A program made the position numbers and the translations under genes. Positions 12,381-22,640 of a stretch of DNA of 64,000 nt are shown one piece after another (the stretch's first letter is position 1; each line of letters starts with the position of its first letter). The notes under the pieces were generated by a model, which searched no databases, was not told where the DNA came from, and saw nothing but the letters and a program-made list of their open reading frames with translations. This DNA is from Cryptomeria japonica (lineage: Eukaryota; Streptophyta; Pinopsida; Cupressales; Cupressaceae), in assembly GCF_030272615.1 (NCBI RefSeq), contig NC_081406.1, forward strand, positions 238,936,422-239,000,421. Reading direction: 5' to 3'.

Positions 12381-12422
12381 AAAAGTTGCATGACAACTTT
12401 GAAAAGTTGTCATGCAACTTTT
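12381..12422. repeat. Perfect 20-bp-stem hairpin in LTR
   Basis: 12381-12400 and 12403-12422 are exact reverse complements separated by GA. The copy in the other LTR (18633-18674) keeps it with one mismatch (GCTGC for GTTGC). Confidence 0.9.
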
Positions 12423-12711
12423 TACAACTTTTGAGCAACTTCTACAATGTTGCTTTTCTTGACTTTTGAGCCTACCTTGGGCTATCCTATGGACACAACC
12501 ATGTCAAAAGAACCCAAAACTCATCAAAGGCACACATACCCTCTACTCCATAAGAAAATTTAACCTAGACTTATGAACCTAGGACCTAAACTAGGACCTA
12601 AACAAGACCAATGAGCTCTTGGCTCTTATTACATTTACAAGGCTTCTTTAGGAAGCAAAATTCCAACAAAAATCACATGGAGGAAGACCTTAGAAGGGTT
12701 CTCCTACACCA

Positions 12712-12723
12712 TACTCCCCCTCT
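12712..12723 (-). other. Polypurine tract of chromovirus
   Basis: On minus AGAGGGGGAGTA, directly before the 3' LTR start TGGTGTAGG. It is the expected primer for plus-strand synthesis. Confidence 0.8.
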
Positions 12724-12739
12724 ACATAGAATTAAGGAA

Positions 12740-15700
12740 CTATGGGAGAGAGATGAGAGCCAGGTCAATACCAAGCTTCTTGAACCTACCCTCTTCAACC
12801 CAAGTGGCTTCAGACTCAGGTTGACCTACCCACTTCACCAAGTGTTCCATGTAGATTTGGTGTCTAGTAGACTTCTTCACCCTTGACTCCAAGATCTCCT
12901 CTACTATGGGTTGCTTCACTTGAGGTAAATCATTCACATCCAAGTCTTGCAGTACCTTGGCTTGATTCTCAGTTTGTCCTACTATTTCACCCTTGTATAG
13001 TATCAGATCAACAACATTGAAGACAGGTGATATAGCCAAATTTGAAGGAAGATCCACCTTGTAGGTGTTTTCACCATATTTGGATAGAATTCTACAAGGT
13101 CCTACCCTCTTCATTTGCAACTTAGTAGGCTTACCGCTTTGCATTCTAGCTTTACTCAAATGGACCATACATAGTCACCCACTTTGAACTGAACCTCTTT
13201 CCTTCTCTCATCCACTTTAGCTTTCAGTTTTTGAGTAGACTCTAGGATGGATCTCTTGACCTATTCTTGGAATTCCTTGATGGTTTGAGTGAAGTCCTCT
13301 GCTTGCCCACTCTTCATCTCCATGGAACCAAGTTCTCTTAGTTCACACACCCCTCTTGGATGTCTACCATAAACCACCTCAAAAGGACTCCTTCCAGTGG
13401 TCCTATTTACACTGTCATTGTAAGCATACTCAGCTTGTGGAATGACTAGATCCCATGTCTGCCCATACTCCTTGGTTAGACACCTCAACAAGTTGCCTAA
13501 CACCCTGTTAATGACTTCAATTTGACCATGAGTTTGTGGATGGTAAGCTAAGATAAATGACAAATTAGTTCCTAGTCTCCTCCATAAGGTTTGCCAAAAA
13601 TGGCCCATGAACTTGCTATCCCTATCTGAAACAATACTTAATGGGAGTCCATGAATCCTTACAATCTCCTTAAAGAAGAGATGTACAATACAACTAGCAT
13701 CATGAGTAGTTCTACATGGAATGAAATGGCTCATCTTAGAAAATCTGTCTACCACCACATAGATGCTATCCACACCTATCTTTGTCTTGGGGAGTCCTAC
13801 CACAAAGTCCATGCTCACACACTCCCAAGGCCTATTTGGGACTGGTAATGGCTGATAGAGGCCTGCATTGCTTGATCCTCCTTTTTCCCTTTGGCACACA
13901 CCACATTGCTCCACATACCTTCTCACATCCCTTGGCAACTTAGGCCAATAGTAGTACCTCTGCACTAGATCCACAGTTTTATTGACTCCAAAGTGTCCAC
14001 TTAGACTACCATTGTGTTTCTCTTGTATGAGGTTTTCTCTCATGGATCCTCTAGGTACACATAACTGATTTCCTTTGAACAAGAGACCATTTTGAAGAGT
14101 GTAATTTTCATACTCACCATGAAAATGATTCTCAAACTCCTTGCAGGCCTTGTAGGATGATGAGAAGTCCTCATCTTCTTCATAGAGATCCTTGAAACCT
14201 TCTATCCCTATGCTCTGCAATTGTAACTCTTGGACAGTCAACAACTTCCTACTTAAAGCATCTGCCTCCTTGTTAAGCTACCCCTTTTTATGCTTGATGG
14301 TAAAGGTAAAGGATTGGAGGTACTCCATCCACTTCAAATGTCTATTGCTAAGCTTCTCTTGAGTGTTGATGTAACTCAAAGCCTAGTTATCTGTGAACAC
14401 CACAAATTCCTTTGGGAGTAGGTAATGCCTCCACTTCTTGAGAGACTGAACTAGTTCATACAACTCTAGATCATATGCTGAATACCTCTTCTTTGTCTCA
14501 TTAAGCTTCTCACTAAAAAATGCCACAGGCCTTCCCTCTTGACTCAATACACCCCCTACTGCAATGCCACTTGCATCACACTCCAATGTGAATAGTTTGT
14601 CAAAAGTAGGTAAGAGTAGGATGGGTTTTGTGGCTACTTCTTGCTTCAATAATTGGAATGCTTTATCAGCTTGATCAGTCCATTTGAACTTAGTTTTAAG
14701 GCCTCCTTTTATGGTGTCAAGTACTGGTGCACATATGCCACTAAAGTTCCTCACAAACTTTCTATAGAATTGGGCTAAACCATGGAAACTCCTAACTTCA
14801 GTCCCTATTTTAGGAGCAGGCCAATTCAAGATTGCCTCCACTTTGCTTGGATCCATCTTCAAGGTTCCCTCAGACACCATAAATCCCAAGTAGACTAACT
14901 CTTGTTTCAAGAATTCACACTTCTCTAAGTTGATTGCCAACTTCTCTTCATGCAACCTCTCTAGGACTAACCTCAAATGTTCAAGGTGCTCCTCTTTGGT
15001 TCTGCTATAGATGAGTATGTCATCTAAGTACACTACCACAAACCTACCTATGAAGTCCTTCAACACCTCATTCATCAACCTCATGAAGGTGCTTAGTGCA
15101 TTGGTAAGTGCAAATGGCATCACAAGCCATTCATACAACCCTTCTGTGGTCTTAAAAGTGGTCTTCCACTCATAACCCTCCTTAATTCTAATCTGATGAT
15201 AACCACTTTTAAGGTCCAACTTGGTAAAATACATGGCACCTCCTAAATAGTCCATCAAATCCTCTATTCTAGGAATGGGAAATCTGTGCCTTATGGAAAT
15301 CCTATTGATTGCCCTTGAATTAGTACAAAGTCTCCACTTGCCTCCCTTCTTTGTTGCTAACACTACCAGGACTGCACACGGGCTGATGCTCTTCTTGATC
15401 AGTCCTTGATCCAACAACTCCTACACTTGCCTTGCCACCTCCTTGTTTTGATCAGGCATGAGCTTATATGCAGCTTTATTGGGTAGGGATGCATCAGGAA
15501 CAAAGTCTATTTGATGGCTTATAGACCTTCTTGGTGGAAGTGTTGTAGGTGCTCCACCACTCACTATGTCCTTATACTCTTGCAACATTTGTTTTATCTC
15601 CTTAGGTACCTCTGTCTACAACTTATCTTCCTCCTCCTTTGTCTTCACAAAAATGGCACATCCCACTGTCTCCTCTTCATGCAGCAGGTGTAAGAACTCC

Positions 15701-17370
15701 TTACCAGTATTAAGTAAGACACTAGGTGTTCTTGAGGTTCCCTCATCACTCTCCGTCAGAGACCGAATCTTAAAGGTTATGTTGTCCTTCTTGAAGGAAA
15801 TGGAGTTCTCCTCTCCATCATAGATCATCTTCCTATCAAATTGCCAGGGTCTACCTAGTAGCAGATGACAAGCATCCATGGGTAACACATCACAAAGGAT
15901 CTTATCCTTGTACCCTCCAATAGAAAACTCCACCCAAGTCTATTCATTGACAAGCACACTCTGCTCTTGATTCAACCAAGTCACCTTGTAAGGGCTAGTG
16001 TGGGGTATCTTTGTGAGTTTCAACTTCTTAACGGCCTCATCTGATATGATGTTATCAGTTGACACTGAATCAACTATCACCTTGCAAACTTTACCAAAGA
16101 TTTTGCATCTCACCCTAAACAATGCTCTCCTATGCTTAGGTTCATCTTTAACTGGTTGTCTTATCAAGACTCTATTGAACATCAGGTTCTCTCTAATCTC
16201 TGATTCAATATGGTCCACCTCAGGTGTTTTGCTGCTTGATGTGTCCTCATGGGCATAAGAAACCCTCTTTCCACTATTTGATGAGGTAGGCTTGTCAGGG
16301 CATCTATAGGCCGGGTGTCCCAATTGACCACAGTTGTAACATTTCATGGTTGCAAAGTAGGAATTACCCCTGCTGGTACCTCTACCCCTATTTGGACCCC
16401 CTTGTGCACCCCTTCCTCTAAAATAGCCTCCTCTGAGATTGGTTTCACTGCTATGTCCAGTCAACTTGGACTCTCCTTGATTCCTTTGCTCATTTGCCTT
16501 ACTTTGGTAACCTCCTCAGTGATTCATTTGGTCTCTACCTTTGCCTCTTCCCCTGTTGTTAGAGTCTCCCTTCCTCTTGTTCCTCTCTTCCACCTTAGCA
16601 GCAAGCTGATGACATTTTTGGACAGTGGTAGGAGTCCATAGGCTTATCTCCTCTTGAATGTTCCACTTTAGGCCACTTAGATACCTAGCCACCTTGATAG
16701 ATTCCTCTTCTTGGACTTTTTATCTAAGACAAAGCTTTTGAAACTCCTCGGTAGAGGAGGTCACATCAAGGTCTTTCTGCTTCAATCCCTGTCTCTTCTT
16801 ATGAAGTTGGACTTCATAATCCTCTGGTAAGTAGTTCTCCTTGATCTTACTCACCATGGCCTTCCAGTTGGCTACAACTAGCTTTCCCATGCTAACTCTC
16901 TCTTCTTGCAAGTACTTCCACCATGTCAGAGCTGCTCCCCTTAGTCTTGATTTGGCAACCTTAACCTTTTGAGCTTCTGTCACACCTTCACACTCGAAGT
17001 GGTTCTCCATACCCTCAATCCATTCCATGACAGTGTCAATGTCCATCCTTACACTGAAATGTGGCAATCCTTCAAAAGATTTTGTATTCAAAGCCTTAAT
17101 GGCCTTTACAAAAGGTTCTTCATTGATTAAGGGGTCTAGTTCAGGTATAATGTCATCAAGATCAATAGCTTTCTTGCCTTTACCACTGGTGTCCTCTCTC
17201 CAGAGTCCTTGTGCCCTCTGATCAACCACTTCTTGCAGCTTATCCCTTATCTCACTCATAGCATCTTCAAGGAGTCTATTTTTCTCCTTTTGCTCTTCTA
17301 CCTCCCTAGCTAGCTCTGCATAAGTGACCATTATGTTCTCCCCTACTGATTCACTAGAATATAGAGACAT
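12740..17370 (-). pseudogene. Chromovirus gag-pol polyprotein (decayed)
   Basis: One frame on minus from MSLYSSES at 17370. Gag with a coiled-coil N-terminus and CA domain (LTWWKYLQEERVSMGK); an RG-rich stretch then CCHC knuckle CYNCGQLGHPAYRC at 16341-16300; protease near 16075 reading VIVDSVSTDN where the family has DSG; RT 15417-14900 with [12 protein letters not shown] and [11 protein letters not shown]; RNase H to FTDN-stop-ALSYIN at 14380; integrase zinc finger (H..H, CGVCQREKG), MDFVVGLP, SDRDSKF and GQIEVINR for DDE; then a chromodomain (YLVKWVGQPESEATWVEE-like) at 12900-12750. Stops at 15937-15939, 15613-15615, 14380-14382 and before 13261 are TAG where Gln fits; one near 16520 is TGA where Arg fits. 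The chromodomain would target insertion to methylated-histone chromatin in a live copy. Confidence 0.93.
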
Positions 17371-17390
17371 GCACGGTCCACCAAATCTTT

Positions 17391-17408
17391 AACTAGCTCT
17401 GATACCAA
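17391..17408 (-). other. Primer-binding site, initiator tRNA-Met
   Basis: On minus TTGGTATCAGAGCTAGTT, two bases inside the 5' LTR. TGGTATCAGAGC is the standard plant complement of the initiator tRNA-Met 3' end. Confidence 0.9.
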
Positions 17409-17410
17409 TC

Positions 17411-18963
17411 TGATGGGAATGGGTATGGGATAGACTAGCCTACTCTATGCTCCTTGATCCTCTCCTTGGATCACCAGGTGTTCCAACCACACCCTTGGGT
17501 CTCTAGGACTTCCCTTATTTGAGGAATCCCCTAACCTTGCCCAATCCACCCACCAACAATGTGTGTTTCTTCTCCAAAGGTCTCACCTACTCACAAGCTC
17601 CAAATTAACCCTTACATAGGCTAATAAGGGTCTAGCTCCTCCTTCACCTTCTTAGGTCCTAGCAAGGATAGGACAGGTTTTAGACTTGGTTTTCCATCCA
17701 TTCAAGTGCCCCCAAGAGGTCTTAACCTTCCATTTCCTTACCGATCTCACTATTTTTTCTTTTCTCCATTCTGGACTTTTAGGGCTCCCTCTTGCAAACG
17801 ATGCACATACTTGTGAATCTTCCCAAAAGGACTACTAATCATTTGGCAAGGGCTCAAATATTTTCCTAGTTTTGGGCCTCCAAGTGTTCGTACACTGCCC
17901 TAGGTGAATTTTGGGGTTTTTAAGGGGTTTTACAAGGGTTTTAAGGCTTGCCTGGGTCTTAGTGATGGTTTATTGTCTTTGCCACCTCATCTGGATTGGT
18001 GGAATCTCCTCCTTCTCACCAATGGTGCTTCACACATCCCTCTTCATCTCCTCCAAAGGGTGCCTCCCTCCTTGTCCTACCTTGCTCTCTTGGACCTCTG
18101 CACTTTAACCCTTCCTAGTCGGGCACAATCTAGTCTCGCCTAGGAGTGGGTCTTTGAAAGACTTTCCTGCATCTTCAGGGGCCCTGCTTGCTTTGGAATA
18201 CTATACAAGGTTGTATCTCCTATTCCCCATGGTTTCATGGTGTCTCCACAATGGGGATAGGAGTTATCATTCCATTACACAAAACCGTCCTAAATTGGAT
18301 AGAGACTGAGTACTTCACAAAATAATTACAAACACACCAAAAACCTGCACAAAAACCTACCCTAAGTGCTCAAAATGAGAGTACAAACACAATGCAAGAT
18401 TCACAACACTGTTCAGTTTACAAAATAATCCATTATCAACCTGTTAATGCTTCATTTGTGCCGACTAGCAACAAAACACAGTCACAGTCAAGGTTTCTTT
18501 TCTCTTGGCCGTACAGTCTGACATCCAACCCCTCATTTTAGGGTTTGCAACAACTTATAGTGTCTTTGGCTCAGTTGGTGTGCCATGGTTAGGGTTCCTA
18601 ATGCCAAACTAAGGTTATAACCTATTTGGTGGAAAAGCTGCATGACAACTTTGAAAAGTTGTCATGCAACTTTTTACAACTTTTGAGCAACTTCTACAAT
18701 GTTGCTTTTCTTGACTTTTGAGCATACCTTGGGCTATCCTATGGACACAACCATGTCAAAAGAACCCCAAACTCATCAATGACACACATACCCTCTACTC
18801 CACAAGAAAACTTAACCTAGACTTATGAACCTAGGACCTAAACTAGGACCTAAACAAGACCAATGAGCTCTTGGCTCTTATTACATTTACAAGGCTTCTT
18901 TAGGAAGCAAAATTCCAACAAAAATCACATGGAGGAAGACCTTAGAAGGGTGCTCCTACACCA
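17411..18963 (-). repeat. 5' LTR of chromovirus (1553 bp)
   Basis: Partner of 11117-12711. Ends on minus with CCCATCA next to the primer-binding site. Lacks a block of roughly 45 bases present in the other LTR. Carries the hairpin at 18633-18674. Confidence 0.95.
18633..18674. repeat. Hairpin in chromovirus 5' LTR
   Basis: Same 20-bp inverted repeat with GA loop as at 12381, with one mismatch in the left arm. Confidence 0.85.
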
Positions 18964-18968
18964 TTCAG
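18964..18968. repeat. TSD TTCAG, right copy
   Basis: Directly follows the LTR terminus ACACCA. Matches 11112-11116. Confidence 0.92.
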
Positions 18969-21151
18969 GAATGGAGGAAAGAAAAGTGGATAATCTTCAT
19001 AAAGTTATGGACTGCAATCCAAAAGATGAATCCAAAATATGACCCATTAAAGGAATTTTCCCCGTTTTGTGTCAAGGTTGATTTTGTTATGAACAATTTC
19101 AATGAATTAAAGCTGATTGTAAAGGATAAGATAACCAAACTTGAAGAATTTCATGACCAACAACAGTCAAGCTCACAAAATCCTTTGTCTCGGAAAGAAG
19201 GTGGCATGGTAGGCAGGAGGCCTATTCAGGAATCTTCTCACAAAAGAGAAAGAGAAGAAACAAGGGATGAAGAGGATAGTAGCAATGACAGTGGAAGGTT
19301 AATAAGGAGAAAGGGTAAGAATATGATGAGTGTAGAGCCTTCCCCTTAAATACAAACCAAGCCTTTTCAAGGAATCAAGATCATTGATCTTGAAGACTCA
19401 GACATAAGTCCTTCGCCATCGCCTATATCCTTTTCACCTGTAAGGCAGGATGAAGAACAAATGGAGGAAGATATGTTCATAGCGACAAGTGCAAAAATGC
19501 AATTCGATGTTCCTCCTTTGCCTCCTAATTTGGAGTTGGATCTCACTCCTTTGGATATCCAGGGTAAATCTTTTAAAGATGCAAGAAAGGAGGCATGTGA
19601 TAAGTTTCTTGAAGATGATTATTTTTTGAGAAGTCCAGCCTTTCTGCAACTAGTATGGAAGATAAAAATTGAGGAGTACAAATGAAGAATTACTGAGAGG
19701 AAGGACCAAAGGATCAATAGATTAGACCAAGAGAACTAAGAAGAAGTAGAGAATGAGATGAGGGAAGAATTTAAGGATATCAATGTTGATGAAGTCATGA
19801 AGATTATAAATCAGGCTGGAGTCCTGATCTTACCAGAATGAGACATAGCTCAAATGTAGTGGCTTTTGATACAATCAGGAAGTAAAAGGGCCAACCTTTC
19901 AATTCAAAAGAAGAAGTAAGGTTGGCATTAAAAGGATTGGATTTTGTGGATGATTATGCAACCTTGGCAATATGGGCACTAGATGAAGGACCTAGAAAGC
20001 CTAACATTAGTGATTTAAACCCCAGTTCGAGGGGAAGCCTTATTATAAAAAGAACATCTAACACATCAAGTGTAGATTCTACAAAGTTAAACGTTGATGT
20101 TACTAAATTAGCACATGAGAGTGCAAAGAGAGAAGCTTTAGAGAAGTCAAAGCTGATAACAAAGTTTGACAAGATTTTCAATGATTACAATGCATCTTAG
20201 AAAAGGTATGTGGAGTTGCAAACGAGAGTGCAACTCCCTGAGCAGGGACAAATAAAGGTTTCCTTTCTTGCATTTACAGGGCCATCCAATCCATCAACAT
20301 CTAGGTCATCACCTATGGTCTAGGGAGGAGAAGCAGTTCAACTTGATACAAGTGCTGGTATGCCTGGTATGCCATTAGTCCCCTATGATGATGACAATGA
20401 GCTTGAAGCTACAAGATCAACTGAACCAAATCAATCTCAACTTTTAGAAAGGATTGTTGAATTAGAAAATAAGCTGAAAGAATCAGAAGAACAATTCGTT
20501 GGACAACACAAGGATATAGTTAGTGCAGTGCTAACTCATTTGAATAAGAAAGTTGATAGTAGGTTAAATAGTGTCCATGCCTTATATTCTTTGCTTTTCA
20601 ATTCTATTCAAAATTTTAATGATGATAGAGAAGTGGAAATTCCTCTGTTAAAAAAATGGTTGCAAAGAGGAAATGAGCTCGAAATGATGTTCATGGCCTC
20701 TAAATATCATGTCGAGAGACCACATGCACTCCAGCCAACATATTTGTTGGTAAAATCAGTGCAAGAAGCCCAAATTTTTCCAGAGAATATAGAAAGAAAG
20801 GTAAGGGAATTGATGAAAAGTTTCAGTGAGTTGGAAAAAAATCTTTTGCTAGATATTGAAGATATGGAAGGGGCAGTCAATTCTTTACAGTTTTGGAAAG
20901 AAGAGGAAAAAAGAGTCATCGATGCCCAGGTAAAAATGATATGTGAAGGGATAAATATGGATATGCTAGAGGATAGCATGGATAAAATAATTGCCACAAG
21001 ATCATTTTTTGAAACTTTTGAAATAGAGGTAAACCAAGTAGCCGATAAATATATTCCATACAGGGCAAAAGCTAATGAAGTCATGAGTTTCAATTGGCCA
21101 TCCGATGAAGACTATAGTGCATGGAGTACTATGTATTTGAATGATGAATAA
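18969..21151 (+). pseudogene. Extra ORF of Tat-like element, copy 1, C-terminal part
   Basis: Continues 9630-11116 after the chromovirus. A basic and acidic low-complexity segment at about 19200-19340 (SSHKREREETRDEEDSSNDS), a short conserved block (PPLPPNLELDLTPLDIQGKS), then a long helical, probably coiled-coil C-terminus from 20360 (LLERIVELENKLKESEEQF; VRELMKSFSELEKNLLLDIE) ending YLNDE-TAA at 21149-21151. Stops include TAA at 19737-19739, which is CAA at 39205 in copy 2. There are frameshifts near 19800 and 20200. The coiled coil suggests multimerisation, but I cannot name a function. Confidence 0.72.
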
Positions 21152-21255
21152 AGGTTGTAAATAGTTTGCATAGCTATTTTGTCTTCTAGTGGCAGATATT
21201 TTTGAACCTGTATAACATAAATGATGGTAATATTCATCATAAGTTTTAAAGAAGA

Positions 21256-22370
21256 TGACCACATACTTTGGTCCTGCATAAGCAAAATCGAAGATGAATA
21301 TTTGTATAACAGAATGCAATTTTGTGTAATCATTCTGAGATGACATGTCTCTCATGTAGCCCGAGGCTTGTTTTCTCCCTTATTTTTTATAAAAGGGAAT
21401 TAGGGCTATGAGATGGGGTTCGGATTTTTGGTCTCTAGAGTGTTCCAAATTTGTGTTTCCAAATAGAAAAGTCTAGGTGAAGCAAAAATTGTAAAAGGTT
21501 ATTTTACAGAGAAAATAGAAAGAGTCTTATGTCTGTAATTTGTAGGTTCTTGAAGGAGTTATGTATAAATTGTATTCTTATAGAGATATCCTAATTATTC
21601 AAAAGAAATATAATCCAAACCCATTTCTCTCTAGTGTATTGTTCTATCATGTTTTGAATGCATATTATCAAGGATTTTATCATTCATTGCACTATTGTGG
21701 TGTATGCATATTTGGTTCATGCTTTGATCTAACAGGCTAATTAAATGCTTGAATAAAATTGCAGAGTGATAGGGATTTTTGCAAGGATTTTGATAAGTAG
21801 TTCTGGGTTAGGGTTGTGAATATGATGTATTGCAAGGCAATATTATCTTAGGTTTATATGTTGTCAGATAAATTCTATCGAAAATGCATTTTATGCAGTA
21901 TGAATTCATGTACCCAATGGAATAAGGAATTGATCATAGCTAAGTGAATGTCTTGGTGTTGATTTTTTATTTGGAATCACCACTCATTTTCTATAACCTG
22001 TTGAATATCAGAATATTTTCATTTATAAGAATATTGTCATGTGTTTTAATCATCTGATGCTCCAAACTGGTTGAGGACCATTGAGGAATTTTCCATTCCT
22101 GAGCGTTCTCCCTTTCTGTTGAGTCTTTATATGAGATTATCTTCTTTGTTTCATGTATAATTTGAGTGGCATATAAATCACAAATTAGCATGGGGATCAC
22201 CCTCCCTGGCTTTGCAGAGCCTAAAGTGCAGAAGGATCTTGTATCCTTGTTATTGTTGGTCCAAGTCTGAAGAATATTAATGGTTGGAAGTGGCTTTCCA
22301 TAGATATTTTAGAAGAAAACAACTTGGTCTCTACCTTGTGTCAATGTAAACCCATTTTTGGACACCAACA
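21256..22370 (+). repeat. LTR shared by the two Tat-like elements (about 1115 bp)
   Basis: Starts TGACCACATACTTTGG after the purine-rich aaagaaga, ends GACACCAACA, and is followed after five bases by a primer-binding site. It aligns with 40456-41327 at the end of the second element. TATAAAAGG at 21388. The exact start is inferred from the purine tract, not from a terminal repeat match. Confidence 0.72.
21388..21395 (+). promoter_or_regulatory. TATA box of Tat-like LTR
   Basis: TATAAAAG followed by ggaattagggctatgag. The same string is kept at 40588 in the other LTR, supporting function as the LTR promoter. Confidence 0.7.
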
Positions 22371-22375
22371 AAAAA

Positions 22376-22395
22376 TGGTGACTTTGTTGGGGATG
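22376..22395 (+). other. Primer-binding site of Tat-like element
   Basis: TGGTGACTTTGTTGGGGATG. It resembles the TGGCGACTC(C/T)GCTGGGGA form common after LTRs of plant gypsy elements, with several C-to-T changes. It shows that the LTR before it serves as a 5' LTR. Confidence 0.7.
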
Positions 22396-22640
22396 AACTA
22401 TTGAGAATCTCTGGTTAGAAGGGTTTCTGTTTAAAATATAGTAGAGGTTTTCATAGTATCTCTATGACTTGACAGTTGAGCCTGCAGTTTTGTGTTTTTG
22501 GTTCATGTTTTCCTTTGAAAAGGGTGTTCTACGTTTTTGTGAGAAAGTTATTCCAGTTTGTGAACAAGGTTCATAAATCTCTTTCAAATATTATTCTGAT
22601 TGAGAAGTTCATCCAGTTGAATATGGATGGCTACATCAGT
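22396..22640. other. Boundary zone: Tat-like leader or tail of minus ORF
   Basis: After the primer-binding site I see no Gag on plus. On minus a frame that could extend the ORF at 22689-25322 (VKTLLSDMLPEATVSTDV, then LLNQNN) runs to about 22450. The junction between the Tat-like leader and the minus insert lies somewhere here. Confidence 0.4.

Larger units (their letters stand above)
11117..12711 (-). repeat. 3' LTR of chromovirus (1595 bp)
   Basis: Matches 17411-18963 over its whole length. Read on minus it starts TGGTGTAGGAGAACCC after the polypurine tract. It holds a near-perfect long hairpin at 12381-12422 and a minus-strand TATA box at 12300. Short plus ORFs inside it recur in the other LTR and are not genes. 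Confidence 0.95.
11117..18963 (-). mobile_element. Full-length Ty3/gypsy chromovirus (7847 bp)
   Basis: Two long direct repeats (11117-12711, 17411-18963) bracket a minus-strand gag-pol. On minus each LTR runs from TGGTGTAGG to CCCATCA. A primer-binding site matching initiator tRNA-Met abuts the right LTR and a polypurine tract abuts the left LTR, and the 5-bp TSD TTCAG flanks the whole. Pol order is protease, RT, RNase H, integrase, chromodomain, the chromovirus layout. It inserted into the extra ORF of the Tat-like element. The two LTRs differ by scattered substitutions and an indel of roughly 45 bases near 11475-11520, so the insertion is not recent. Confidence 0.95.
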
